DNA of 64,000 bases. Origin: Marinibaculum pumilum. GTDB lineage: Bacteria > Pseudomonadota > Alphaproteobacteria > Ferrovibrionales > Ferrovibrionaceae. Where the stretch lies: positions 62,001 through 126,000 of the forward strand of contig NZ_JBHRTR010000046.1 of the NCBI RefSeq assembly GCF_042646425.1. Direction: 5' to 3'. The translations under genes and the position numbers were made by a program. Positions 41,822 through 50,676 of this stretch are shown here, one piece after another (position 1 is the first letter of the stretch; each line of letters opens with the position of its first letter). Under the pieces are notes generated by a model. The model saw only the letters and a program-made list of their open reading frames with translations. It was not told the origin of the DNA and searched no databases.

Positions 41822-43657
41822 GTGATCATCCTCGGACTTTCCGCCTTCTACCATGACAGTGCGGCCGCCCTGGTCCGCGACGGCAGGATTGTCGCAGCGG
41901 CGCAGGAGGAGCGCTTCACCCGGAAGAAGCACGATGCCGGCTATCCAAAGAACGCCATCGCGTTCTGCCTGAAGGAGGCGGGAATCGCGCTGGGCGATGT
42001 CGATCATGTGGCGTTCTACGACAAGCCGTTCCTGAAGTTCGAGCGCCTGCTGGAGACCTACCTGGCCTTCGCGCCGCGCGGCTTCACCAGCTTCCGCATG
42101 GCGATCCCGCTCTGGCTGCGGGAGAAGCTGTTCCAGAAATCCCTCCTGAAGGACCAGCTGAAGGAAGTCGAGAAGGACTTCGACTGGGAAAAGAAGCTGC
42201 TGTTCGCGGAGCATCACCTGAGCCACGCGGCGTCGGCCTTCTTCCCCTCGCCGTTCGAGGACGCGCTGGTGCTGACCATGGACGGGGTCGGCGAATGGGC
42301 CACCACCTCCGTCGGCACCGGCCGCGGCAACAGCCTGCAGATGGAGCGGGAGATCCATTTCCCGCACAGCCTGGGCCTGCTCTATTCCGCCTTCACCTAC
42401 TATACCGGCTTCAAGGTCAATTCCGGCGAGTACAAGCTGATGGGCCTGGCGCCCTATGGCGACCCGGTCTATCGCGACCTGATCCTGGACAACCTGGTCG
42501 ACCTGAAGCCGGACGGCAGCTTCCGGCTGAACCTGGACTATTTCGACTATTGCACCGGCCTGCGCATGACCAACGCGAAGTTCGACGCGCTGTTCGGCCA
42601 TGCCTACCGGTCGCCGGAAGGCCAGCTCGACCAGCGGCACATGGACCTGGCCGCGTCGATCCAGGCGGTGCTGGAGGAGATCGTGCTGCGCCTCGGCCGC
42701 TCCCTGGCGGCGGAGACCGGGATGCGCAACCTATGCCTGGCCGGCGGAGTTGCCCTGAACTGCGTCGCCAACGGCAAGCTCCTGCGCGACGGCGCCTTCG
42801 ACCGGATCTGGATCCAGCCGGCCTCCGGGGATGCCGGCGGCGCGCTGGGCGCCGCCCTGGCCGGCTACCACATGCATGCGGGGCAGGCGCGTCGCCTGAA
42901 CGGCGGCATGGACGCGATGGCGGGCAGCTATCTGGGTCCGCACTACGACACCGCGGAGATCCAGGAGCGGCTCTCTGCCGCGGGCGCCCGCTTCACCACC
43001 CTGGACGACGATGCGCTGGTGGCCGCCACCGCGGATGCCCTGGCGGACGAGAAGGCGGTGGGCTGGTTCCAGGGCCGCATGGAGTTCGGCCCGCGCGCCC
43101 TGGGCGGACGCTCGATCATCGCCGACCCGCGCAGCCCGTCGATGCAGAAGACCCTGAACCTCAAGGTGAAGTACCGGGAAAGCTTCCGCCCCTTTGCGCC
43201 GTCGGTGCTGCGCGAGGATGTCGCCGACTGGTTCGAACTGGACGACGACAGCCCCTACATGCTGCTGGTCGCCGACGTGGTGGAGAGGCGGCGCCGCCAG
43301 ATGACGGCGGAGGAAAGCGCGCTGTTCGGCATCGACAAGCTGAACGTGCCGCGCTCCGACATCCCGGCCGTCACCCATGTCGACTATTCGGCGCGGATCC
43401 AGACCGTGCACCGGGAGACCAATCCCCGCTATCACGCGCTGATCACCGCCTTCAAGGAACGCACCGGCTGCCCGGTCCTGGTGAACACCAGCTTCAACGT
43501 GCGCGGCGAGCCGATCGTCTGCACGCCGGAGGATGCCTTCCGCTGCTTCATGGGCAGCGAGATCGAGCTGCTGGCCGTCGGCAATTGCGTGCTGCGCAAG
43601 GAGGACCAGGATCCCGCGCTGAAGCTGGACTACACGTCCGCCTTCGAGCTGGACTGA
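41822..43657 (+). CDS. NodU/SxtI-type O-carbamoyltransferase
   Basis: A 611-residue member of the NodU/CmcH/TobZ family, which moves a carbamoyl group from carbamoyl phosphate, through carbamoyl-AMP, to a hydroxyl of a sugar or small molecule. The Kae1-like N-terminal domain shows LGLSAFYHDSAAALV, the metal-binding AEHHLSHAASAFF (His around 131-135), LTMDGVGEW and LAGGVALNCVANGKLL. The C-terminal YrdC-like domain has GWFQGRMEFGPRALGGRSI, FRPFAPSVL and LVNTSFNVRGEPIV. The GTG 41822 start follows GGGGAG. It belongs to the branch seen with SxtJ and DUF5989. The acceptor is unknown; no glycosyltransferase lies nearby. Confidence 0.94.
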   Translation: MIILGLSAFYHDSAAALVRDGRIVAAAQEERFTRKKHDAGYPKNAIAFCLKEAGIALGDVDHVAFYDKPFLKFERLLETYLAFAPRGFTSFRMAIPLWLREKLFQKSLLKDQLKEVEKDFDWEKKLLFAEHHLSHAASAFFPSPFEDALVLTMDGVGEWATTSVGTGRGNSLQMEREIHFPHSLGLLYSAFTYYTGFKVNSGEYKLMGLAPYGDPVYRDLILDNLVDLKPDGSFRLNLDYFDYCTGLRMTNAKFDALFGHAYRSPEGQLDQRHMDLAASIQAVLEEIVLRLGRSLAAETGMRNLCLAGGVALNCVANGKLLRDGAFDRIWIQPASGDAGGALGAALAGYHMHAGQARRLNGGMDAMAGSYLGPHYDTAEIQERLSAAGARFTTLDDDALVAATADALADEKAVGWFQGRMEFGPRALGGRSIIADPRSPSMQKTLNLKVKYRESFRPFAPSVLREDVADWFELDDDSPYMLLVADVVERRRRQMTAEESALFGIDKLNVPRSDIPAVTHVDYSARIQTVHRETNPRYHALITAFKERTGCPVLVNTSFNVRGEPIVCTPEDAFRCFMGSEIELLAVGNCVLRKEDQDPALKLDYTSAFELD

Positions 43658-43687
43658 GCGGCGCGCGGGACGGAACGGGCGCCCGCC

Positions 43688-44965
43688 GTGAGCCGCCGCC
43701 GGACCGCCGCGCTCGCGGCGGCGACCATCGCCATCGCGGTCCTGTTCTCCGCCCTGGCGGCGGAAATCGCCTATCGCGGCTGGATCTACCTGTCGAACCA
43801 GCAGAACTTCGCCCGCCTGGCGCAGGGCGAGGGGCTGACGATCGGTGTCTACGACCGCTCCCACTGGGAATATGACGCCCGGCACGGCTTCCGCTACCCG
43901 CCGGGCCGGAAGATCGCCTACAGCCATATCCAGCATGGCCGCCTGACCGGCTGCGCGATGCTCGACACGATCAATGCGCGCGGCAATATCGGCCCGATCC
44001 GCGGCGACTATGACAGCGCCGACCTGAAGGTGCTGGTGTTCGGCGACAGTTTCCCCGCCTTCATCCGCGACGGCATGACCTTTCCGGCGAAGCTGCAGGA
44101 CGAACTGGCCGCCCGCACGGGCGAGGATGTGCATGTCGTCAATTTCGGCCGCGACGGCACCGGGATCCTGCAGATCGTCGACCTGGCGGCGGACAGGATC
44201 GCGGAATGGCGGCCGGACCTGGCGGTGATCACCTTCACCACCGACGATCTCAGCCGGGTGCGGATCTGGCGCGCGGTGACGGAGATCGACGGCCAGCCGC
44301 GGGTCCTGACGACGACGGAACCCGATCCCTCGCCGACACCGGAGAGCGGTGCCGACACCTATCTGCTGGAGCCGCGGGCGGATGCCGCATGGTGCCAGGA
44401 GACCGTGGCGAAAGGCGGCGAGGGGCCGCTGGTCGACAGCCTGATCGAACGCTACGGCAAGCTGGCGCAGCAGGCCAACTACACCATGGGCGGCCTGACC
44501 GATCCGACCCGGTCGTTCCTGCTGTCGCGGCTGCTCTATGGCGACCCCTTTGCCGATGGCGCGCGCTTCCAGGTGCCGCGGCTGCGGATCGACGACTTCA
44601 TGGAGGATCCGGGCTTCCGGGACTCGATCGCCCGGATCCGCGACAGCGGCGTGCCCTTCGTCCTGGTGCACCTGCCGATCTATCCGGAGGTTACCGACGG
44701 CATGGCGCCGCAGTTCCGCGGCCCCGACGCCGCATTGTGGGACAGCCTGGAGGCGGCGGCCGGCCAGAAGGTGCGCAGCCTGCTGTCGGTCTGGCCGGAG
44801 GACCTGGAGGATCCGGCCCGGATCAACAATGCGCCGACCGACTACCATCCCTCGCCTTTCGGCATGCAGGTGATCGCCACGGCCATCGCCGACATCCTGC
44901 AGCGCGACGGGCTGCTGCCGGCCGGCAACCCGGCTGTGTCCGGCGGGCGCGCGGAAGAACCTTGA
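43688..44965 (+). CDS. membrane-anchored SGNH-hydrolase-like protein (paralogue 4)
   Basis: A 425-residue protein with a membrane helix (residues 6-28), then GVYDRSHWEYDARHGFRYPP, nucleophile Ser121 in VFGDSFPAF, VNFGRDGTGILQI, ITFTTDDLSRVRIWR and the catalytic pair Asp385/His387 in PTDYHPSPFGMQV. It is close to paralogues 1 and 2 along the whole length. GTG 43688 starts 30 bases after the carbamoyltransferase stop, so the two should be co-transcribed. The active-site residues are complete; expected chemistry is ester or acyl transfer on an extracytoplasmic substrate. Confidence 0.87.
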   Translation: MSRRRTAALAAATIAIAVLFSALAAEIAYRGWIYLSNQQNFARLAQGEGLTIGVYDRSHWEYDARHGFRYPPGRKIAYSHIQHGRLTGCAMLDTINARGNIGPIRGDYDSADLKVLVFGDSFPAFIRDGMTFPAKLQDELAARTGEDVHVVNFGRDGTGILQIVDLAADRIAEWRPDLAVITFTTDDLSRVRIWRAVTEIDGQPRVLTTTEPDPSPTPESGADTYLLEPRADAAWCQETVAKGGEGPLVDSLIERYGKLAQQANYTMGGLTDPTRSFLLSRLLYGDPFADGARFQVPRLRIDDFMEDPGFRDSIARIRDSGVPFVLVHLPIYPEVTDGMAPQFRGPDAALWDSLEAAAGQKVRSLLSVWPEDLEDPARINNAPTDYHPSPFGMQVIATAIADILQRDGLLPAGNPAVSGGRAEEP

Positions 44966-45053
44966 ACGCCGATCCCGCATTCACTATGGCTAGGCGCCCT
45001 CCCGCGGCCCGGCGGCGATGGCACCGCCCCATCACGGATTACAAGCAGTCTCC

Positions 45054-48000
45054 ATGACCCATCAGGACAAAGGGCTTGCCGCCGTCGTGGAAAGCGGCCT
45101 GCGCTCCAACCATCGCGGCTTCCGCGACCAGTTCGCGACCGGAAACCTGTCCGAGGCGCTCTCTCTGCTGGGCCTCCAGGTCCCGGCGGGCACGGAGGCC
45201 GGCGTCTTCTGGCGCGACGTCGCGGAGGCGCTGACCGGCTTCGGCTGCGATGCGCTGGCCGTCCCGGCCTTCGAGCAGGCGCTCGGCCGGCTGCAGGGCG
45301 AGGACCTGGCGGTGGCGACGGCCGGCTACGGGCTCTGCCTGATGAGCGCCGGCCAGGCGGCGCAGGGCGAGGTCGCCTGCGGCCAGGCGCGCGGCAGGGC
45401 CCCGCACCTGCCGGTCACCCATATCGCCCTCGGCCGTGCCCGCCTGGTGCGCGGCAAGGTCGACGGGGCTGAGACCGTCATCCGGCATGCCTTGAAGCTG
45501 GCCCCCGGCGAGCCCGCGGCGCTGGCCGCCCTGTCGGCGGTGATGGCGCGGCGCGGCCAGGCCGCGGATGCGCTGCGCCTGATCGACGAGGCGCTGGCGG
45601 CCCGGCCGGGCCATCCGCGCTTCCGTCTGCAGAAGGCGCGGATCCTGGCGGCTACCGGCGACTGGCCCGCGGCGGAGCGGGAGGCGCGGCAGGTCGCCGC
45701 CGCATGGCCCTGGTCGGGCGGCGCGCAGCGGATCGTCGCGCAGGCGGCGCTGATGCGCGGCGATGCGGCGGCGGCGATCCCGCCGGCCGCACAATCGGCC
45801 GCCCTCTCGCCGGAGGATCCGGAGGCCTTCGCGCTGTGGAGCGAGGCGCTGCGCCTGACCGGCCAGGCCGGCCAGGCCGCGCAGGCAGCCCGGCGCGGCC
45901 TGCAGCGTCACGGCAATGCGGCGCGGCTGCACGCCGCCCTCGGCCTGGCGCTGATGGCGGCCGGCGCGCCGGCCGACGCGGCCACGGCGCTGCGCGAGGC
46001 ATCGCGCCTGGCACCTTCCGACCAGGTGCTGGCCGGCAACCTGCTGGCCGCGCTGGCTGCAGCCGGCGACGACGGCGAGGCGGCGGAACGCGGACAGGCC
46101 CTGCTGGCACGGGACGACCTGCTGCCGGCGGTGGCACAGGAGGCACGCCTGCTGCTGGGCCGGGTCCTGCTGGGCCAGGGCCGGGCGGCGGAGGCGCGCG
46201 ATGTGCTCGTGCCGCTGGTGGAGGGTGCGGAACGGACCGATCTGGAAGTGGCCCTGCTCTACGCGCGGGCGCTGCGCCATGCCGGCGAGCGCGCGAAGGC
46301 GCTGGCGGTGCTGCGTCGGATTCTCTCGGTGCAGCCGGGCAATGCGGCGGCCGCGTCGGAAGTGGCGGGGCTCGCCTCCGCGGTGCGCGACTGGGACGCG
46401 GCCGAGGCGGTGCTGCGGCGCGCCCTTGAGGCCAATCCGGGCAGTGCCGACATGTGCGGCCTGCTGGGCGAAGTGCTGCGCCGCTCCGGCCGCGCGGCAG
46501 AGGCCCTGACCTGGTACCTGAAGGCGCACCAGCTGGTGCCGCAGGACTGGCGTCACAAGCGCGCCTGCGGCGAGGCGCTGACCGTGGTGCATGCCAGCGA
46601 AGCGCGGGTGGAACTGGAATCCCTGACCTCGCGCGCGCTGGCGGAGGCCTGGGCCCGGCCGAAGGACCTGGCGCCGATGGCGGTCAGCCTGCTGCAGCGT
46701 TCGCCGAAGACCGCCTGGATCTTCGAGCCGGCGCACGCGCCGCAGCCGGACGATCTGCATGCCGCCGCCGGGGTGACCCTGCTGCAGCGGCTGCTGCGGG
46801 CGACCCCGGTGCCCGACTGGGCGTTCGAGCGGTCGATGGTGCGTCTGCGGCGGCACCTGCTGGACCGCGCTATGCAGGGCGGCACGGCCTTCGCGGACCA
46901 TTGGCTGCCGCTGGCCGCCTGCCTGGCGGACTATTGCTGGCTCACCGACTACGCGCTGGAGGAGACGGCGGAGGAATCGTCGCGGCTGGAGGCGCTGGGC
47001 CAGGCCCTCGCGGAGGCGGTTGCCGCGGGCCGGCAGCCGCCGGCGGTGCAGGTCGCCCTTGCCGCGGCCTATCGCAATCTGGGGCGGCTGCCGCAGGGGG
47101 ACCGCCTGCTGGCGGCCGACTGGCCGGACTGCATGCTGCCGCTGCTGCGCCGGCACCTGGCGGACCCGCCGCGGGAACGCCAGCTGGCGGCGGAGATCCC
47201 GGCCCTTTCCGAGATCGCCGACCCGGTGTCGCGGCAGGTCATGGCGCATTACGACCGCGCGCCCTATCCGCGCTGGTCGTCGGTGCCGGTGCCGCCGCCC
47301 GCGGCGCGCCAGCAGCGCAATGCGCCGCAACCTCTCCAGGCGGTGCTGCGCAGCCGCTTCCCGCTGCTGCCGGCCGCGCTATGGCCGGCGCCCGGTGCGG
47401 GGGAGATCCTGGATGCCGGCTGCGGCACCGGGCAGCTCACCCTGGAGCTGGCCGCCACCTATGCCCATACAGGCTATACCGCCATGGACCTGTCGCGGCG
47501 GGCGCTGGCCTATGCCCAGCGCAAATGCGCCGAGGCCGGGGTGGAGGGCATCCGCTTCCTGCAGGGCGACATCCTGCAGCTGGCGGGCACGGAGCAGCGC
47601 TTCGACCTGGTCAACGCGATCGGCCTGCTGCACCACCTGGCCGACCCGATGGCCGGCTGGCGGGCCCTGACCGGCGCCACCCGGCCCGGCGGGGTGCAGC
47701 GGATCGGCCTCTATTCGCGGCTGGGCCGCACGCCGGTCGCGACGGCGCGCCGGATCCTGGCCGACCTGGTGCCGGCGCAGCCCGACGACGCCGCGCTGCG
47801 GGCCGCCCGGCCGCGCCTGGTGGAGGCGGTGGATGCGGAGACCCGCGCCGTGATCACGCGGGCGCCGGACTTCTTCGCCCTGGGCACCCTGCGCGACATG
47901 CTGCTGCACGTGCAGGAGCATGTCTTCGACCTGACGTCGATCGCGACGATGCTGTCGGTGCAGGAGCTGGACTTCCTGGGCTTCGACCTGCCGGACCCGT

Positions 48001-48140
48001 CGCTCTATGCGGCCTATGCCGCGTTCGCGCCGCACGACCCGCAGATGCGCGACCTGGAAAGCTGGGCACGGTTCGAGGCGGAAAACCCCTCGACCTTCCG
48101 CGGCATGTACGTCTTCTGGGCGCGCAAGCGCGAGGCTTAG
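45054..48140 (+). CDS. TPR-repeat protein with C-terminal SAM-dependent methyltransferase domain
   Basis: A 1028-residue protein. Residues about 60-520 are degenerate tetratricopeptide repeats, Ala/Leu/Arg-rich helical pairs. A less repetitive helical part follows, then a class-I methyltransferase domain from about 770: LDAGCGTGQLTLELA (SAM loop), YTAMDLSRRAL, VNAIGLLHHLADPM. No signal peptide, so it is cytoplasmic. ATG 45054 is preferred over an upstream start at 45018, by size and N-terminal content only. It ends the plus-strand arm, 88 bases after SGNH paralogue 4. TPRs suggest a scaffold for partners or a glycan-linked acceptor; the methyl acceptor is unknown. Confidence 0.85.
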   Translation: MTHQDKGLAAVVESGLRSNHRGFRDQFATGNLSEALSLLGLQVPAGTEAGVFWRDVAEALTGFGCDALAVPAFEQALGRLQGEDLAVATAGYGLCLMSAGQAAQGEVACGQARGRAPHLPVTHIALGRARLVRGKVDGAETVIRHALKLAPGEPAALAALSAVMARRGQAADALRLIDEALAARPGHPRFRLQKARILAATGDWPAAEREARQVAAAWPWSGGAQRIVAQAALMRGDAAAAIPPAAQSAALSPEDPEAFALWSEALRLTGQAGQAAQAARRGLQRHGNAARLHAALGLALMAAGAPADAATALREASRLAPSDQVLAGNLLAALAAAGDDGEAAERGQALLARDDLLPAVAQEARLLLGRVLLGQGRAAEARDVLVPLVEGAERTDLEVALLYARALRHAGERAKALAVLRRILSVQPGNAAAASEVAGLASAVRDWDAAEAVLRRALEANPGSADMCGLLGEVLRRSGRAAEALTWYLKAHQLVPQDWRHKRACGEALTVVHASEARVELESLTSRALAEAWARPKDLAPMAVSLLQRSPKTAWIFEPAHAPQPDDLHAAAGVTLLQRLLRATPVPDWAFERSMVRLRRHLLDRAMQGGTAFADHWLPLAACLADYCWLTDYALEETAEESSRLEALGQALAEAVAAGRQPPAVQVALAAAYRNLGRLPQGDRLLAADWPDCMLPLLRRHLADPPRERQLAAEIPALSEIADPVSRQVMAHYDRAPYPRWSSVPVPPPAARQQRNAPQPLQAVLRSRFPLLPAALWPAPGAGEILDAGCGTGQLTLELAATYAHTGYTAMDLSRRALAYAQRKCAEAGVEGIRFLQGDILQLAGTEQRFDLVNAIGLLHHLADPMAGWRALTGATRPGGVQRIGLYSRLGRTPVATARRILADLVPAQPDDAALRAARPRLVEAVDAETRAVITRAPDFFALGTLRDMLLHVQEHVFDLTSIATMLSVQELDFLGFDLPDPSLYAAYAAFAPHDPQMRDLESWARFEAENPSTFRGMYVFWARKREA

Positions 48141-48158
48141 CGGCGCCACAGTCATGAT

Positions 48159-48284
48159 CGTCATCCCCGCCCTCGAGGCGGGGATCCATTCCGCCAGCCT
48201 TCAAGCTGCCGCGCGGCAAGCGGAATGGCTTCTCGGGTCAAGCCCGAGAAGGACAACGTTTCTACCAAAGACTGGAAAGCTCTG
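48159..48284 (-). repeat. dispersed palindromic repeat, copy B
   Basis: Read on the minus strand it follows the same order as copy C (52003-52172): AGAGCTTTCC end, CTTCTCGGGCTTGACCCGAG hairpin, CATTCCGC...GGCGGAATGG inner stem, and a GGGGATGACGATC end. It starts 18 bases after the TPR-methyltransferase stop, between convergent genes. Confidence 0.75.
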
Positions 48285-48305
48285 GGCGCGCGGGGCAGGG
48301 CCCGT

Positions 48306-49079
48306 TCAGGCGGCGCTTTCGTCGCGGCTGCCGCGCACGTCCAGCACCATCTGCTCCAGCACGGTGCGGTTGTTGCCGATATGGGCCGGGTTCTCGGGCC
48401 GGAAATTGGCCAGCCGCAGCATGGCATGGGCTACCTGCATCGATCCCGCCGTCTCCGCGCCGTCCGGATCGCCGGGCGCCATGTCCAGGTCGATGACGTT
48501 GAGGCAGCCGGAATCCTGCTCCCAGCGGCCGATGCCGGCCAGTCCGGCGCCGCAGGCCCAGGCCAGGATATTGCGGTTGGTGCCGCCATGTGCCACCAGC
48601 AGCATGTGCGTCCAGCCCGGCGCCGTCGCGAGCGCCAGGAAGGCCGGCATCACCCGGTCCCAGAACTGGCGGTAGGTCTCGCCGCCCTCGGCGAAGGTGC
48701 GGTCGGGGTCGGTCGCATTGGCGAAGCTGCTGTTGAACTCCCGCTCCATCCGGTCCCGCGACCAGGCCCTGATGTTGCCGGTGCGCATTTCCTTCAGCCG
48801 CTCCACCGGCACCAGGTCGATCTCGCGGCTGCCCAGGACCAGCTCCGCCGTGTGCCGCGTGCGGTGCAGGCCGGTATGGGCCGCATGGTCGAACGGCACG
48901 TCGCGCAGCACCTCGCCCATCGCGCGGGCCTGCGCCTCGCCGCGGTTGGTCAGCGGCAGGGTGTCGATATGCGCCGAGGCGCTGGACGGCACCCGGTAGT
49001 CCACATCGCCGTGGCGCATCAGGTAGAGCCGCCGGCGCGCCCGGGTTCCGGGCAGCGGGGTGAAGGGCAGGTCTGTCAT
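48306..49079 (-). CDS. histidine phosphatase family protein
   Basis: A 257-residue phosphoglycerate-mutase-like phosphatase. The phosphohistidine motif is YLMRHGDVDY; a second Arg (TGLHRTRHTAE), the acid in the EMRTGNIRAW region and MLLVAHGGTNRNILAW complete the active site. ATG 49079 overlaps the DUF6285 stop (ATGA) and has AGAGAGG upstream. Being coupled to a DUF6285/APH pair, it may remove phosphate from an intermediate made by the kinase-like enzyme, but this is speculative; the family has many substrates. Confidence 0.9.
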   Translation of the reverse strand: MTDLPFTPLPGTRARRRLYLMRHGDVDYRVPSSASAHIDTLPLTNRGEAQARAMGEVLRDVPFDHAAHTGLHRTRHTAELVLGSREIDLVPVERLKEMRTGNIRAWSRDRMEREFNSSFANATDPDRTFAEGGETYRQFWDRVMPAFLALATAPGWTHMLLVAHGGTNRNILAWACGAGLAGIGRWEQDSGCLNVIDLDMAPGDPDGAETAGSMQVAHAMLRLANFRPENPAHIGNNRTVLEQMVLDVRGSRDESAA

Positions 49080-49453
49080 TCGGGCCTCTCTGCGGCCGGC
49101 AGCCAGCGGGGATTGTTGATCGCCAGGGCCTCCCGCAGGGTGCGGCCAAGATGGTCCAGCAGCCGCGGATCGTCCACCGCGATTTCGCCGGCGTCGATCC
49201 GTGCGCAGAGGATGCGGTTCAGCGCCACCAGATCCTCTTCCGCCCCGGCGCCGGTCAGCGCATGCAGGCGCGCGCGCTCCTCTGAATCCGCCTGCGGCTT
49301 GGTCTGCAGTTCGCGCTGCACCATGGCGAGCAGGCTCATCGCCACCCGGCACTGGAACTGCGGTTCGCCCTGCAGGTCCGGCAGGACTTGTTCCTTCAGC
49401 CAGTCGCGCACCACCGCGACCAGGTCCGCCGCCTCCGGCCGGCTGTCTGGCAT
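49076..49453 (-). CDS. DUF6285 protein, LvaB-like kinase partner
   Basis: A 125-residue all-helical protein of the DUF6285 family: VRDWLKEQVLPDLQGEPQFQCRVAMSLLAMVQREL and the C-terminal DHLGRTLREALAINNPRWL. Members are encoded beside APH-type phosphotransferases and acyl-CoA dehydrogenases, as is LvaB in the levulinate pathway, where a small partner is needed for the kinase LvaA. That link to LvaB is my recollection of the family context. Start ATG 49453 follows GAGAGGGGGAGGC. It lies between the APH gene and the histidine phosphatase gene. Confidence 0.82.
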   Translation of the reverse strand: MPDSRPEAADLVAVVRDWLKEQVLPDLQGEPQFQCRVAMSLLAMVQRELQTKPQADSEERARLHALTGAGAEEDLVALNRILCARIDAGEIAVDDPRLLDHLGRTLREALAINNPRWLPAAERPE

Positions 49454-49483
49454 GCCTCCCCCTCTCTTTCGTGTTCGCCGTGC

Positions 49484-50530
49484 CTATGCCGCCTGCCCGG
49501 TCAGGTCCCGGATCAGGTCGAACAGCGGCTCCTCCGTCCGCCGGCCGATAGCAAAGGCCTCCATCGTGCGCTCGCCGCCATGGCGGCTGGCATGGCTCTC
49601 CCCCTTCATCATGCACATGATCGCCCAGCGGACATGGCCGAACACCTCCCAGAAGCGGACGACCTCCGGATCGGCGGGGCGTCCGGCGCCGCGCTCGTAG
49701 CCGGCGAACAGGTCCTCCCGGGCGCCGAAGCCGCCCACCGGGCCGTCGCCGCCATAGCGCCAGCTGTTCACGCAGAGCCAGCCCAGATCCTCCATCGGGT
49801 CGCCGGTATGGGCCAGTTCCCAGTCCAGCACCGCGGTCACGCCGCCGGGATCGACCATCACGTTGCCGTTGCGATAGTCGCCATGCACCAGGACCGGCGG
49901 CTGCGGCGGCGGCAGATGCGCCTCCGCCCATTTCAGGCCGAGGGCGATCGCCGGATGCGGATGGTCGTAATAGTCATAGACGGCGCGGTAGCTGGCCAGG
50001 GTCTCGCGCGGGCCGAAGGGTTGCAGGAAGGCCAGCGCCGGGGCCGTGATGTCGACCTGCTGGATGCGGCCGACGATCTCTCCGTACTGGGCGGCCAGGC
50101 GCGGGCGCACCCCGGCGAAGTCCGGCGCCGCGACGATCTTGCGCCCCGACGCCTCGCCCGGCACCAGGTCGACCAGATAGCCGCGGCCCAGCCCGTCCTC
50201 CGGGGTCAGGGTCGCGCGCAGCGGCGGCACCGGCACGCCGGCGGAAGCCGCGGCCAGCATCACGGCGGCATCCTCGTCGCCGACCACCCGCGGCATGGCG
50301 GATTTCGGGTCGTCGGGCGCCCGTGGCGGGTCGACGCTTTGCTGCAGGATCAGCTTCCGCCAGCCCTCCGCGCCCTCGGCCTCCAGGCGCCAGGTCGCCT
50401 TCGTTGCGCCGCCGGTCAGGCGCGCCAGGCCGCGAACCTCTCCGCTGCCGCCCAGGGCGCGCCGGCACAGGGCCGGCAGCCGTGCGGCGACATGCGTCGG
50501 CGAGGTGATCGTGTCGTCCAGGATGCTCAT
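49484..50530 (-). CDS. APH-family phosphotransferase, ACAD10/11- and LvaA-like
   Basis: A 348-residue kinase-fold protein with the catalytic loop LVHGDYRNGNVMVDP and metal-binding VLDWELAHTGDPMEDLGW, and an N-terminal LTGGATKATWRLE nucleotide-binding strand. It belongs to the group fused to acyl-CoA dehydrogenase in human ACAD10/11 and called LvaA in Pseudomonas, which phosphorylates the 4-hydroxyl of hydroxyacyl-CoAs. It is not expected to confer aminoglycoside resistance. ATG 50530 is chosen for its position; the ribosome site is weak. Divergent to the acyl-CoA dehydrogenase gene 146 bases away. Confidence 0.9.
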   Translation of the reverse strand: MSILDDTITSPTHVAARLPALCRRALGGSGEVRGLARLTGGATKATWRLEAEGAEGWRKLILQQSVDPPRAPDDPKSAMPRVVGDEDAAVMLAAASAGVPVPPLRATLTPEDGLGRGYLVDLVPGEASGRKIVAAPDFAGVRPRLAAQYGEIVGRIQQVDITAPALAFLQPFGPRETLASYRAVYDYYDHPHPAIALGLKWAEAHLPPPQPPVLVHGDYRNGNVMVDPGGVTAVLDWELAHTGDPMEDLGWLCVNSWRYGGDGPVGGFGAREDLFAGYERGAGRPADPEVVRFWEVFGHVRWAIMCMMKGESHASRHGGERTMEAFAIGRRTEEPLFDLIRDLTGQAA

Positions 50531-50676
50531 GCCGCCATCATGCCCATTGTCAGGTGCCTGCTCCCCCTCCCGCCAAAGCCCGTTGGACTCTGGCCCATTG
50601 CCACGGCCCGTACTCTGGTCCAAAGGTACGGCCAGAAAAAGGGTCGCAAAGATGGACGAAGGGGAGCGGGAACGCC

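Noticed and set aside
38345..43657. A saxitoxin biosynthetic cluster
   Set aside because: Only the widespread sxtI/J/K-type genes occur; the polyketide-synthase-like, amidinotransferase and tailoring oxygenase genes are absent.
49484..50530. Aminoglycoside resistance gene
   Set aside because: The APH fold is present, but the partners DUF6285 and ACAD and the motif details place it in the ACAD10/11-LvaA metabolic group.
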